The notes under the pieces: generated by a model
The model's input: the letters and a program-made list of their open reading frames with translations, nothing else
Told to the model about the DNA's origin: nothing
Database searches by the model: none
In this document: positions 36,243 to 44,668 of the stretch, piece after piece
Position numbering within the stretch: the stretch's first letter is position 1
Layout of the letters: every line of letters starts with the position of its first letter
Position numbers and translations under genes: made by a program
NCBI RefSeq assembly: GCF_035492295.1
Contig: NZ_DATJJK010000174.1
Coordinates: 1 to 64,000 of the forward strand
Source of the DNA: Acidisoma sp035492295
Lineage (GTDB): Bacteria; Pseudomonadota; Alphaproteobacteria; Acetobacterales; Acetobacteraceae
Direction: 5' to 3'
Length of the DNA: 64,000 bases

Positions 36243-36965
36243 CTAAAACTCCTGCCGTGTGGGCGTGATCACGATCTCCTGCAGGATGACATCCTGGGGC
36301 ATCTGATAGGCGAAGAGCATGGTGCGGGCGACGTTTTCCGGCTTGATACCTCCTCCGATATCGGCGCCCCGCGCGGCCCAGACCTCATGCGCTTCCCTGT
36401 TGAGCATCGTCGTCTCGATCTCGCTTTGTGTCAGTCCTGGCGACACGACTATGACCCGCACATCGAAGCTGGCCATGCTTCGCCGGGCCGCTTCGGTCAA
36501 CGCATGAACATAGGCTTTGGATGCCCCGTAGGCGTCATGATAAGGGTAGGATTTGCGACCAGCGATGGAACTGACATTGAGAATCGTGCCGTGCCGTCGT
36601 TGCTTCATACCCGGCATGACGATGTGCATGCAGTTCATGACACCCAGACAGTTGATATCAAGCAAGGCTCGCCATTCCGCCGGGTCCTGATCCTCTATGC
36701 GCGCGAGCGGTGCGATGCCCGCGTTGTTAATGAGACAGTCAATGGGACCATGCTCCCGTTCGGCTTCGGTAACTGCTGCGGCGATCTCTGCACGTTCGCG
36801 AACGTCGACACCCAAACACAGGGCACGCGGCAGGTTCAGCTCCTCCAGTTTCGCGCGACGGCGGCCGAGCAGCAGCAGGGGATGTCCGGCTTCGGCAAAA
36901 AGCTTTGCCGTTGCGGCGCCAATTCCGGTGCCCGCCCCCGTGATCATGACCAGTGGCTTCTTCAT
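36243..36965 (-). CDS. SDR-family oxidoreductase in the SorC-led operon
   Basis: A 240-residue SDR: TGAGTGIG cofactor loop, NNAGIAPL, catalytic serine in NVSSIAGRKS and YGASKAY. The C-terminus (MPQDVILQEIVITPTRQEF) matches the YdfG / serine-3-dehydrogenase subgroup rather than the FabG-like SDRs elsewhere in the window. That subgroup prefers NADP and 3-hydroxy acids or polyols. The start overlaps the ATPase stop by four bases. It lies between the two importers of the operon and may oxidise or reduce an imported sugar before phosphorylation. Confidence 0.87.
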   Translation of the reverse strand: MKKPLVMITGAGTGIGAATAKLFAEAGHPLLLLGRRRAKLEELNLPRALCLGVDVRERAEIAAAVTEAEREHGPIDCLINNAGIAPLARIEDQDPAEWRALLDINCLGVMNCMHIVMPGMKQRRHGTILNVSSIAGRKSYPYHDAYGASKAYVHALTEAARRSMASFDVRVIVVSPGLTQSEIETTMLNREAHEVWAARGADIGGGIKPENVARTMLFAYQMPQDVILQEIVITPTRQEF

Positions 36966-38527
36966 GAAAGGGACTCCTGCAGAAGCAGCGGTGATGCGGC
37001 GGACGAAGGTGGGTGCGTCAAGGCCAGGCGGCGCAACGTTGCATTGTCCAAATTAGATACGGGGTGACGCTCCCCGGCGCAGACGCCGTTGTGCATGATG
37101 ATGACCTCGTCACATACCGCCAGCAGTTCGTCCTCTTCGGTCGAGACAACGAGAACCGCGACTCCCGATTGGACGGCCAGGTCTCTGATGAAGGTGTGGA
37201 TCTGGGCCTTCGTCGCGACATCGATGCCCTTCGTCGGCTCATCCAGGAGAAGAATGGTCGGGTGCTGAAGCACGGCTTTGGCAAGCAGCGCCTTCTGCTG
37301 ATTTCCGCCGGAAAGGCGGGAAAGCGGTGCGTGGATATCTCCGCGCACCTTCAGAGATTGCAGGATTCCTATGGCGTCCCGGGCTGCATCCTGCTGGCGG
37401 ATCACGCCTGCCCAGGCATGACGTCTCAGAACCGGAAGCGTGCAATTGCGCACGGCATCGAAATCAGGAATGAATCCGTTTGCCTTGCGCTCCTCGGAAA
37501 CATAGCTGATTCCAGCACGCATGGCGTCGCACGGCGAGCGAGGCCTGAACGCCGCCTGGCGCAGACGCATGTGGCCATGGTCTACGGGCTCGAGGCCGTA
37601 CAAAGTGCGCAGCAGCCGGCTTCGCCCTGAGCCGGCGAGGCCGTAGAGTCCAAGAACCTCTCCCGGCGCTAGGTCAAAGCTGACATCCTTCAGACCGCGC
37701 CTTGCCCCGATCCCACGCACTGCAAGGCAGACGGCCTTGTCTTCCCCCGGAGATACGAGGGGAGAAGCCGATGCTTTTTGCGCCTGAAGGCGCACCGCCT
37801 CCTGCTCGCCAACAATTGATTCGACAACCTCCGCGCGCGACAAACCGGTGATCGGACCGTCCAGGACAACGCGCCCGTCCATCAGCGCCGTCACGTGATC
37901 ACAGGCAGCGAAGATCTCATCGAGCTTGTGGTCCACGATGACGATGGCGACATCCCGCTCCCGCGCAATCCGGCGCAGTGTGGTGATCAATTGATCGATT
38001 TGGCCACGCTCCAGCGCAGTCGTCGGCTCGTCAAGCAGGATGACCTGGGCGTTGCGGGCCAGGGTTCCGATGATCTCGACCATCTGTCGCTGCGCAACAG
38101 GGAGATCGGCCAGCTTCTCCTGCCCGGTGAGATTTAGACCATATTCGGCGAGTTGCCGGGAAGCAGCAGCCTGCATCGCTTTTTTGTCGAGAACGCCCGC
38201 CCTCGCCACCTCGCGTGCCAGAAAAAGGTTCTGCGTGACAGTCAGATTTTCAATCAGCGACAGTTCCTGGAAGACCGAGGCGACGCCCGCGGCGGTTGCG
38301 GCGGCCGGGCCGGAGAAGGTCACCGGCCGCCCGTCCAGCAGTATGGTTCCGCCGTCGGGCGCGGTTACCCCGGCAAGTATTTTGAGCAGGGTCGATTTAC
38401 CCGCGCCGTTGTGGCCGACCAGACCATGCACTTCGCCGCTGCGCAGCGTGAAGGTCACACCGTGAAGCACCGTCGCCGTGCCGTAGCGCTTCACGATCCC
38501 TTGCGCAATCAGACGCTCCGCAGGCAT
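36962..38527 (-). CDS. CUT2 sugar ABC transporter ATPase (system E)
   Basis: A 521-residue double ATPase. NBD1: GHNGAGKST, LPVAQRQMVEIIGTL, VILLDEPTTALE. NBD2: GLAGSGRSRLLRTLYG, LSGGNQQKALLAKAV, LLLDEPTKGIDVAT. The frame is open 19 codons further, to 38584, but that would overlap the binding-protein gene. The ATG at 38527 has GGGAG upstream and leaves a 22-bp gap, so it is preferred. It belongs with the permease at 39631-40659 and binding protein at 38550-39566. Confidence 0.88.
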   Translation of the reverse strand: MPAERLIAQGIVKRYGTATVLHGVTFTLRSGEVHGLVGHNGAGKSTLLKILAGVTAPDGGTILLDGRPVTFSGPAAATAAGVASVFQELSLIENLTVTQNLFLAREVARAGVLDKKAMQAAASRQLAEYGLNLTGQEKLADLPVAQRQMVEIIGTLARNAQVILLDEPTTALERGQIDQLITTLRRIARERDVAIVIVDHKLDEIFAACDHVTALMDGRVVLDGPITGLSRAEVVESIVGEQEAVRLQAQKASASPLVSPGEDKAVCLAVRGIGARRGLKDVSFDLAPGEVLGLYGLAGSGRSRLLRTLYGLEPVDHGHMRLRQAAFRPRSPCDAMRAGISYVSEERKANGFIPDFDAVRNCTLPVLRRHAWAGVIRQQDAARDAIGILQSLKVRGDIHAPLSRLSGGNQQKALLAKAVLQHPTILLLDEPTKGIDVATKAQIHTFIRDLAVQSGVAVLVVSTEEDELLAVCDEVIIMHNGVCAGERHPVSNLDNATLRRLALTHPPSSAASPLLLQESLS

Positions 38528-38549
38528 CTCTCGTCTCCCGACCGGCCGA

Positions 38550-39566
38550 TCACCCAAGCTCGCCCGGGGGAGGCGTCTGGCCATATTTGAAGACGGCGAC
38601 GGGCAGAAGGACGGAAGGCTTCACATCCTTGCCATCGACATAGTCACGGATGCTTTGCACGACGATCTTCGCATAGGTTGCCGGCTGCTGCGCCGCGCAG
38701 CCCTTGTACGGACCTTCGAGTTTTGTGTCGGCGGCGCAAAACGCGAACAGGCTCACCTTGTTCGCCTGGCCGAGCGCCTTGATGGCCTGGATGGCCCCCA
38801 CGGCGCCAGGCCCCGTGTCAGCGAAGATCACATTCATCTCCGGATTGCCCTGGAGCATCTCCATCGCGACCTTGAGGCTCACATCCGGTTGGACGAGTCC
38901 ATTGACGACGCGCGTCACCTGGGCATTCGGATTTGCGGACAGCGCCTGCTTGAAGCCTCCGTCTCGCTCATTGGTTGGAAGCTGCTGCGGATCACCAACG
39001 ATACCGGCGACGATCTTGGCATTCGCTCCCAAAGCCGCCAGCGTCGCCTCACCCATCACCCGTCCGCCTTCGACCTGATCCGGACCGACATACTGGACGA
39101 TGGCACCGCCTTGCGCCTTCAGGTCATGCTCATCCACCGAGACATTGACGGTGAAGACCGGAATGCCGGCCTTGGACAGCGCCGTTGCCATGGCGGCACC
39201 TGGGCCGGAATCGACGGCATTGAGCGCGACCGCGCAAACTTTCTGCTGAATGAACGCATCGATCTGCGAAAGTTGCCGAGAATCGCTGTTGTCGGCGATC
39301 GACACCGCGATCTTGAAACCAGCCTCCTTGCCATGGTCGAGGAAGCTCTGCCGCATGGCGATATAGTACGGATTTGACGTGTTCGGCAGGGCGACGCCGA
39401 TGAGCGGTGTCTGATCCTTGCAGCTTGCCGGCATGAGTTTGGCGCCACCCGTCTGCGCCTCGGCCACGCCGATTCCGAGAGCGAGGGTCATCGCGGGCAG
39501 GGCCACGGCAAGGCCCGCCCAGGGCCGGATCCGCCGCGTGGATGAAATCGCACTATGTTGCACCAT
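38550..39566 (-). CDS. Periplasmic sugar-binding protein (system E)
   Basis: A 338-residue type I binding protein with a long signal sequence ending near GVAEAQTGG. The mature part reads LIGVALPNTSNPYYIAMRQS, with VNVSVDEHDLKAQ, FADTGPGAVGAIQAIKAL and a cysteine pair later. The frame is open to 39734, but that stretch overlaps the permease gene and is unlike a signal peptide. Two ATGs (39575 and 39566) follow an AAGGGA; the second has the better nine-base spacing and is used here. It sits between permease and ATPase. Confidence 0.85.
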   Translation of the reverse strand: MVQHSAISSTRRIRPWAGLAVALPAMTLALGIGVAEAQTGGAKLMPASCKDQTPLIGVALPNTSNPYYIAMRQSFLDHGKEAGFKIAVSIADNSDSRQLSQIDAFIQQKVCAVALNAVDSGPGAAMATALSKAGIPVFTVNVSVDEHDLKAQGGAIVQYVGPDQVEGGRVMGEATLAALGANAKIVAGIVGDPQQLPTNERDGGFKQALSANPNAQVTRVVNGLVQPDVSLKVAMEMLQGNPEMNVIFADTGPGAVGAIQAIKALGQANKVSLFAFCAADTKLEGPYKGCAAQQPATYAKIVVQSIRDYVDGKDVKPSVLLPVAVFKYGQTPPPGELG

Positions 39567-39630
39567 CGAACGCATTCCCTTGTTTTTTTGTTCTTGCTGA
39601 GCTGCTGTTGACGGCATTTGCCGCCTCGGA

Positions 39631-40659
39631 TCAATCGCTTCGGCGAAAGCCGTGGTTTCGAAGGAGGGATCGGAGACTCTCGAGCATGGGCGTTCCGGCA
39701 TTGCGGCGCCGGTACGTATCGAAAATGACGGCAATGAGAACGATCACGCCGATCACCAGAGATTGCCAGTAGCTGCTGACATTGAGAACGTTCATCCCAT
39801 CGCTGACCACGGCAATGAGCACTGCGCCGATCATTGCGCCCTGCACCCGCCCCACACCACCGAAGAGGCTGACACCGCCGATCACGGCTGCGGCGATGGA
39901 GAAGAAGAGTTCGTCGCCCAGTCCGGTCGTCGGAAATCCGACCATAAGACGCGCCGTATCCACGATGCCGCCAAGGCTCGCGCAGAGTCCGCTGATGGCA
40001 TAGACGACGATCGTCGTCGTCGTCAGATTGACACCGGCGAGATGCGCGGCCTCCCGGTTTCCTCCAACGGCATAGATATGTGTGCCGAGGATGGTCTTGG
40101 AGAGCAGCAATCCTGCCAGAATTGCCATGACCGCAAGAATCAGCACTGGCACGGGAACCCCGAGAAACCGGCCTTGCCCGACGAAGGCAAAGCCGCTTTG
40201 CGTCACCGAGATTGAATTGGCACCGGTGATGATGAGAGCCATCGAGGATGCCACCCCCATGGTCGAGAACGTCACGATAAAGGACGGCACGCGAAAGACT
40301 TGGACGATGAGACCGTTGAGCATGCCCATCAGCGTGCCGCAGAGCAGCGTCACGAAGATGGCCAGGGGCCAGGCCAAGCCGTGGGACATGAGCAGGGAAA
40401 CCAGGACGCCCATGAAGGCGATGTTGGCGCCTGTCGAAAGATCGATCCCCCCAACGAGAAGCACAAAGGTCTGACCGAGCGCCAAAAGGCCAATGACCGC
40501 CCCGTTGAGCAGCAGGACCAGCCCATTCGACAATGTACGCATATTGGGCGACATGGCGCAGAAGAGCGCGAAGACGATGATGAGCATGGCGAGGATGCCC
40601 GTCTCGTCGGGCAGTTGCCAGCGATGAGGAACCGCGGTGGCTTTCGTCGCACTGCTCAT
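39631..40659 (-). CDS. CUT2 sugar ABC permease (system E)
   Basis: A 342-residue RbsC-type permease from the ATG at 40659, which has GGGGAGG eight bases upstream; a longer frame to 40779 overlaps the kinase gene and reads as arginine-rich noise. Landmarks are LVGGIDLSTGANIAFMGVL, GLIVQVFRVPSFIVTFSTMG, VGGNREAAHLAGVNL and ELFFSIAAAVIGGVSLFGGVG. It follows the kinase gene by 16 bp. Confidence 0.88.
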   Translation of the reverse strand: MSSATKATAVPHRWQLPDETGILAMLIIVFALFCAMSPNMRTLSNGLVLLLNGAVIGLLALGQTFVLLVGGIDLSTGANIAFMGVLVSLLMSHGLAWPLAIFVTLLCGTLMGMLNGLIVQVFRVPSFIVTFSTMGVASSMALIITGANSISVTQSGFAFVGQGRFLGVPVPVLILAVMAILAGLLLSKTILGTHIYAVGGNREAAHLAGVNLTTTTIVVYAISGLCASLGGIVDTARLMVGFPTTGLGDELFFSIAAAVIGGVSLFGGVGRVQGAMIGAVLIAVVSDGMNVLNVSSYWQSLVIGVIVLIAVIFDTYRRRNAGTPMLESLRSLLRNHGFRRSD

Positions 40660-40675
40660 TGCGTCCTCCCCGTTT

Positions 40676-42139
40676 TCAATGCGCCAGCCATTTGGCCATC
40701 CCCAGTGCCGGTGCCGCCGCTTCGCGATACGCGGCGCGGATCGCCTTGGCGCCCGCCATGTCGCGGGGCACCGCCCCAAGTATCAGCGGTGGTGCCCAGG
40801 CACGGGCGAGCTCGGCCGCTGGTTCGCCCGTCAGGGCCGCAGCCGCCTGCACCGCAGCGCCTGCCGCCGCTGCTTCCGTCGCCGGGCTGAGATAGACGGG
40901 CTCCCCTGTCAAATCGGCCAGAATTTGCTGGTAGGCGCGGGAGCGCGCGGCGCCCCCTGTTAGGATCAAGCGCCCGTCCATCCGGGCGCCCGCCGCGCGC
41001 AACAGGTCTCGGCCATCCAATAGACTGCAAAGGACGCCTTCGATCGCCGCCCGCGCGATCTGTTCCGGGCTCGTATTGCTGCGTAGACCGAGCAGTTGTC
41101 CCGTCGCCAAGGGCAGGTTCGGCGTACGCTCCCCATCCAGATAAGGCACGACGACAACCCCGCTGCCCGCCGCCGCCGCAAGAACCATTGCATCGAACTG
41201 ATCCGTGTCCACGCCCAGAAGGCGCCGAAAGAAATCCGTCACCTTCGCCGCGTTGAGAGTCGTGATCATGGGCATGAAGCGGCCGGTTGCATCGGCATAG
41301 CCGTTGATGGCGCCGGACGGATCATGAACGGCCCTTTCGGTCACCGTGTAGACGGTACCGCTCGTGCCCAGTGAGATGACCGTATCTCCTGAGTTGATGC
41401 CGAGACCGAGGGCGGCAGTCATATTGTCGCCGCTGCCAGCTCCGAGAACGGCACCCGTGAGCCCGTCCAAGCCTGCCGAGGGGCCGATCTGGCCGGCTTG
41501 CCCATTCGAGGCCAGGACCTCCGGCAGAATCTTTTCCCAGTCGAGACCAGGGGCGGCAAGCTCCGCCAACTCATGATCCCAGCAATTGCGGATCGGATCG
41601 AAATAGCCGGTGCCCGAGGAACCGCCTCGTTCCGTGACGGCGTGATGTCCCATGCGATAGATCAAGTAATCCGCCGGCAGCATGAGTCGTGCCACCCGAT
41701 CGAGTGTTCGCGGATGGCATCGCCTGGTCCAGGCCAATTTGGAAATGGTGAGCGCCGGGCCTGGCACGGACCCGGTGCGCGACGCCCAATCCAGCGCAGG
41801 CAGCCGCTCCACGAGAGCGGCGGCATCGGGAGCCGATTCCGTGTCGTTCCACAATTTCGCCGGGCGGACTGGTTCGTCATCGGAATCGAGCATGACGAGA
41901 CCGTGACCCTGCCCACCGACGGAGACTGCCGCAACCGCGGGGAGATGGGAAGACAGTTGGCCGAAGGCCGCCGTCAGCGCACGCCACCAATCACGGGGGT
42001 CCTGCTCACTCCTGGGCGGAGTTGTCGGTGGATGGGGGGCGCGCGCCTCCGCGACCAGATGTCCGTCCATGAGGGAACGAATGACGATTGTGCAGGACTG
42101 CGTGGACGTATCGATGCCTGCGACAAGATTGCGCCCCAC
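40676..42139 (-). CDS. FGGY-family carbohydrate kinase (xylulokinase-like)
   Basis: A 487-residue FGGY kinase close to the xylulokinase length of about 485. It phosphorylates a ketose or polyol using ATP. Signature elements are the first phosphate loop AGIDTSTQSC, the catalytic-region SVGGQGHGLVML, DGERTPNLPLA and the FGGY signature 2-like RLILTGGAARSRAYQQILAD. D-xylulose is the default guess. The partner SIS isomerase (6 bp upstream) and the cupin PGI leave other ketoses (ribulose, allulose, tagatose) open. Part of the SorC-led operon. Confidence 0.87.
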   Translation of the reverse strand: MGRNLVAGIDTSTQSCTIVIRSLMDGHLVAEARAPHPPTTPPRSEQDPRDWWRALTAAFGQLSSHLPAVAAVSVGGQGHGLVMLDSDDEPVRPAKLWNDTESAPDAAALVERLPALDWASRTGSVPGPALTISKLAWTRRCHPRTLDRVARLMLPADYLIYRMGHHAVTERGGSSGTGYFDPIRNCWDHELAELAAPGLDWEKILPEVLASNGQAGQIGPSAGLDGLTGAVLGAGSGDNMTAALGLGINSGDTVISLGTSGTVYTVTERAVHDPSGAINGYADATGRFMPMITTLNAAKVTDFFRRLLGVDTDQFDAMVLAAAAGSGVVVVPYLDGERTPNLPLATGQLLGLRSNTSPEQIARAAIEGVLCSLLDGRDLLRAAGARMDGRLILTGGAARSRAYQQILADLTGEPVYLSPATEAAAAGAAVQAAAALTGEPAAELARAWAPPLILGAVPRDMAGAKAIRAAYREAAAPALGMAKWLAH

Positions 42140-42145
42140 GACCGG

Positions 42146-42778
42146 CTACTCATCATCCGCAGCGGGGGCCAGACACACGCCATCACGGCCGACCGCGCCT
42201 GCGGGATGGGTATAGAGTACCTGATCCCATCCGTAGCCTCGCATGACGCGGGTCACGTCGGTAATGGCATCGAGCAGGGCCGCCGCGGCGAGCGAACTTC
42301 CTGTAGCGATGATGGCGCCAAGGTCGGCATCCGCAGGCAGTTTGAGGGGCAGCAGATAGTCGGCGAGGGACGCCAATTCGGAGTCCGCCGTGGCGGTGAC
42401 GACGATGAGGCAACGCGAGAGCGTGCGGGCGCGTTTGCAGAACTCGTTCAGTTCTGCGGAGCTTCCACCCTTGGAAATGGCAATGACGGTATCTTCCGCT
42501 CGGAGTACACCAAGCCCGCCATGCAGCCCGTCGGCCGGCGACAGATAGAAGGCTGGTGTGCCGGCGACGGAAAGCAGATGCGCCGCCCGCATGGCGACCG
42601 CGCCCGACGTTCCACTGCCGGTGACCAAAACCTTCCCGGACCCGTCTGCAAGTTCCCGACAGACCTGGACGAAGGCCGGCCCCAGGGCGGTCTCCGCCGC
42701 TGTGACAGCCGAGCCATTCGCCTGAATAACCCTCCGGGCGATGGCCAAAGCGCTTGAATATTCAAGTGACGTCTTCAT
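42146..42778 (-). CDS. SIS-domain sugar-phosphate isomerase (KdsD/GutQ-like, no CBS domains)
   Basis: A 210-residue single SIS domain. It aligns with the isomerase half of KdsD/GutQ arabinose-5-phosphate isomerases: VLVTGSGTSGAVA, ADGLHGGLGVL, VIAISKGGSSAEL and THPAGAVG parallel KdsD MGKSGH, AAHGDLG, ISNSGESNE and SHPGGALG. The two CBS domains that follow in KdsD are absent. The KdsD lysine in GKSG and glutamate in SGES, recalled as active-site residues, are threonine and serine here, while both histidines remain. It is probably an aldose-ketose isomerase for a different sugar phosphate. It lies 6 bp before the kinase gene and 58 bp after a candidate SorC operator. Confidence 0.82.
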   Translation of the reverse strand: MKTSLEYSSALAIARRVIQANGSAVTAAETALGPAFVQVCRELADGSGKVLVTGSGTSGAVAMRAAHLLSVAGTPAFYLSPADGLHGGLGVLRAEDTVIAISKGGSSAELNEFCKRARTLSRCLIVVTATADSELASLADYLLPLKLPADADLGAIIATGSSLAAAALLDAITDVTRVMRGYGWDQVLYTHPAGAVGRDGVCLAPAADDE

Positions 42779-42835
42779 GGCGACGCTCGGGTTTCTTTTT
42801 TTGAAGCCTATGTCGCCGACACCCGCAGAGTCAAT

Positions 42836-42860
42836 TGAGCATCACGCGCTCATTTGAGCG
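42836..42860. promoter_or_regulatory. Candidate SorC operator, copy 2
   Basis: A 25-base element beginning TGAGC and ending GCGCTC-N4-GAGCG, with an inner palindrome CGCTC-ATTT-GAGCG at 42847-42860. It covers the SorC stop codon and lies 58 bp upstream of the SIS gene. It matches the element at 43832-43856 at about 18 of 25 positions in the same orientation. The spacing suits an operator for an internal promoter driving the kinase, isomerase and importer genes. Confidence 0.6.
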
Positions 42861-43797
42861 AATCCTTCAAAAGATGGCGCGCGACGGTTGCATCCGTGAT
42901 CAGCGTCGACAGCCAGCCGCCCTTCAGAACCGCATGGATCGCGGCGGCTTTCTCGCGGCCTCCGGCCACGCCGATCACCATGGGCACTTTACGGATTTGA
43001 CCGGCACTCAAGCCGACGACATTCGCTGCGAGTGGGGTCGTGACGGCCTTTCCGCTTGGGTCGATCAAGACGGAACACAGATCCGCACAGGTGCCGGACG
43101 CCTCGGCCTGTTCCTGCCATTGCGCCGGCAGGGTGCTGAACAGTGTCGAGTTGGTAGGGTGCCAGGCGCCGATACCGGAGACCAGGACGTCGATCTCAGC
43201 AAAGCGTGCCATCGCGCGGGCGACACTGGGCTCGTTGTGGAGGCGTTTTAGGAGATCCTGATCCTCGAGCCACATCGGCAAATAGAGAGGATAGGCCGTT
43301 CCGTGACTCAAGGCCGCCAAACGGTGAACGAGATCGACAGAACTCTGGGCATATTCGGCACCCGCCATGCTACCGATCGCCTGCACGACGTCGATCTTGG
43401 GAAGCTTGGTCAGTGCCCGTGCGCAGGCGGCAAGCGTTCGGCCCCAGGCAACCGCCAGGGTTTGCCCATCCGTCAGAATTTCTTCGAGAAGCGAAGCCGC
43501 GGCGCGGCCCAGAGCGTCCGTCACGCCCTGGGGCGCGTCGTCCAGGCCCCGCACCACCACGGCATGGCGCAGGCCATAGTGGGCACTCAAACGCTCCGCG
43601 AGCGGCACGTCGTATTCGTCGAGGTCCTCGATGACGAACCGCACGGTCCCGGTCTCGATGGACTCGTCGATCAGGCGCGCAACCTTGAAACGCGAGATTC
43701 CGAGGCTTTCCGCAATCTCCGACTTGGTCTGCCGACCGACGAAGTAACGTTGTGCGACAGTCGTCATAAGAAGCTTCACGCTAGGCCGCCTAGCCAT
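42850..43797 (-). CDS. SorC/DeoR-type sugar-binding transcriptional regulator
   Basis: A 315-residue SorC-family regulator: an N-terminal helix-turn-helix (TKSEIAESLGISRFKVARLIDES) and a C-terminal sugar-phosphate-binding domain (about 60-312) with GRTLAACARALTKL and VSGIGAWHPTNS. Relatives sense phosphorylated sugars. The ATG at 43797 has AGGAG about ten bases upstream and is preferred to an ATG at 43827 which lacks one. It is the first gene of the minus-strand operon. Related 25-bp elements lie just before its start and at its stop. Confidence 0.88.
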   Translation of the reverse strand: MARRPSVKLLMTTVAQRYFVGRQTKSEIAESLGISRFKVARLIDESIETGTVRFVIEDLDEYDVPLAERLSAHYGLRHAVVVRGLDDAPQGVTDALGRAAASLLEEILTDGQTLAVAWGRTLAACARALTKLPKIDVVQAIGSMAGAEYAQSSVDLVHRLAALSHGTAYPLYLPMWLEDQDLLKRLHNEPSVARAMARFAEIDVLVSGIGAWHPTNSTLFSTLPAQWQEQAEASGTCADLCSVLIDPSGKAVTTPLAANVVGLSAGQIRKVPMVIGVAGGREKAAAIHAVLKGGWLSTLITDATVARHLLKDSLK

Positions 43798-43831
43798 GCG
43801 AACCGATCTCCTGGGAGAGGGACTCATCCAA

Positions 43832-43856
43832 TGAGCGCAAAGCGCTCGTCTGAGCG
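43832..43856. promoter_or_regulatory. Candidate SorC operator, copy 1
   Basis: Contains two overlapping palindromes, GAGCGC-AAA-GCGCTC (43833-43847) and CGCTC-GTCT-GAGCG (43843-43856). It lies 34 bp upstream of the SorC start and resembles the element at 42836-42860. Autoregulation is the natural reading. Confidence 0.6.
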
Positions 43857-43950
43857 ATCCGTGTCAAGAGACTGTCGGCAAGGCAAGTGCCTTCCTGAGG
43901 CAGGCGCGGAAGCCGCGGTGGGGCGGTTCGGAGGCCTCAGGCGGGGCGGC

Positions 43951-43970
43951 GGCCTGGTGAGAGCCAGGCC
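43951..43970 (-). terminator. Strong hairpin after the RraA gene
   Basis: GGCCTGG (43951-43957) pairs perfectly with CCAGGCC (43964-43970) around TGAGAG, 31 bp beyond the RraA stop on the minus strand. No T-run follows. It probably separates the CUT1/RraA operon from the SorC operon. Confidence 0.5.
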
Positions 43971-44001
43971 CGCTATTCAGACTTGGTTGGCTCTCGTCCC
44001 A

Positions 44002-44664
44002 TCAAAGAATGCCGTAGCGCTCGAACACCTCACGCAGTGACGTGCCGGAGCGGAGCGCCGCGAGCGTATCCTTTTCCCCACGCAGCTTCTCGGCTGCCAG
44101 ACGCAGCACCTCCTCCTCCGCCGCCTGGGGCACCACGACCAGCCCGTCGGCGTCACCGAAAATGAGGTCGCCGCTTTCAACCATCACGCCCGCACATTCC
44201 ACCGGCACGTCGATTGCCATCACGCGGGCGCGGCCCTTGCTGTCGAGCGGCGCGATGCCACCATGGAATACCGGAAAACCCATTTCACGAATGGCCTTGA
44301 TGTCGCGAACGCAACCATCCATGACCGCGCCCGCCGCTCCGCGCACCTGCGCGGCGGTCGAGAGAAGCTCCCCCCACGGAGCGACGCGGGCAGGATTGCT
44401 GCAGGCAAACACCGGCACCTCGTCCGGCATCAGGCTGTCAATCAGCGCGATCTCCAGATCATAGGGATTAACTCCGTCCTCGACGTGATAGACCTCCATA
44501 TAGGCGCCCGTCCGCGCACGGCCGACTAGGATCTGGCTCTCGTCGAGCGGACGGATACGGGACGGCATGGCCTGCCTGCGCAGCCCCACTTGGTCGAGAC
44601 AGTCAGACAGCAGGGCAGAGAACAGGCTTTCACGCAGTTCCGCCATACGCGGGGTCACGGTCAT
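44002..44664 (-). CDS. RraA/HMG-aldolase family protein
   Basis: A 220-residue RraA-like protein. The metal motif GAVMDGCVRDIKAI and the later VECAGVMVESGDLIFGDADGLVVVP are those of class II 4-hydroxy-4-methyl-2-oxoglutarate aldolases, which cleave to pyruvate or decarboxylate oxaloacetate. The true RNase E inhibitor RraA shares the fold but is shorter. Its place behind a GntR regulator and a CUT1 importer, with an IlvD/Edd dehydratase nearby, makes a retro-aldol step on a 2-keto-3-deoxy sugar acid attractive; that is inference. AGGAGATG lies upstream of the ATG. Confidence 0.82.
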   Translation of the reverse strand: MTVTPRMAELRESLFSALLSDCLDQVGLRRQAMPSRIRPLDESQILVGRARTGAYMEVYHVEDGVNPYDLEIALIDSLMPDEVPVFACSNPARVAPWGELLSTAAQVRGAAGAVMDGCVRDIKAIREMGFPVFHGGIAPLDSKGRARVMAIDVPVECAGVMVESGDLIFGDADGLVVVPQAAEEEVLRLAAEKLRGEKDTLAALRSGTSLREVFERYGIL

Positions 44665-44668
44665 GGAA

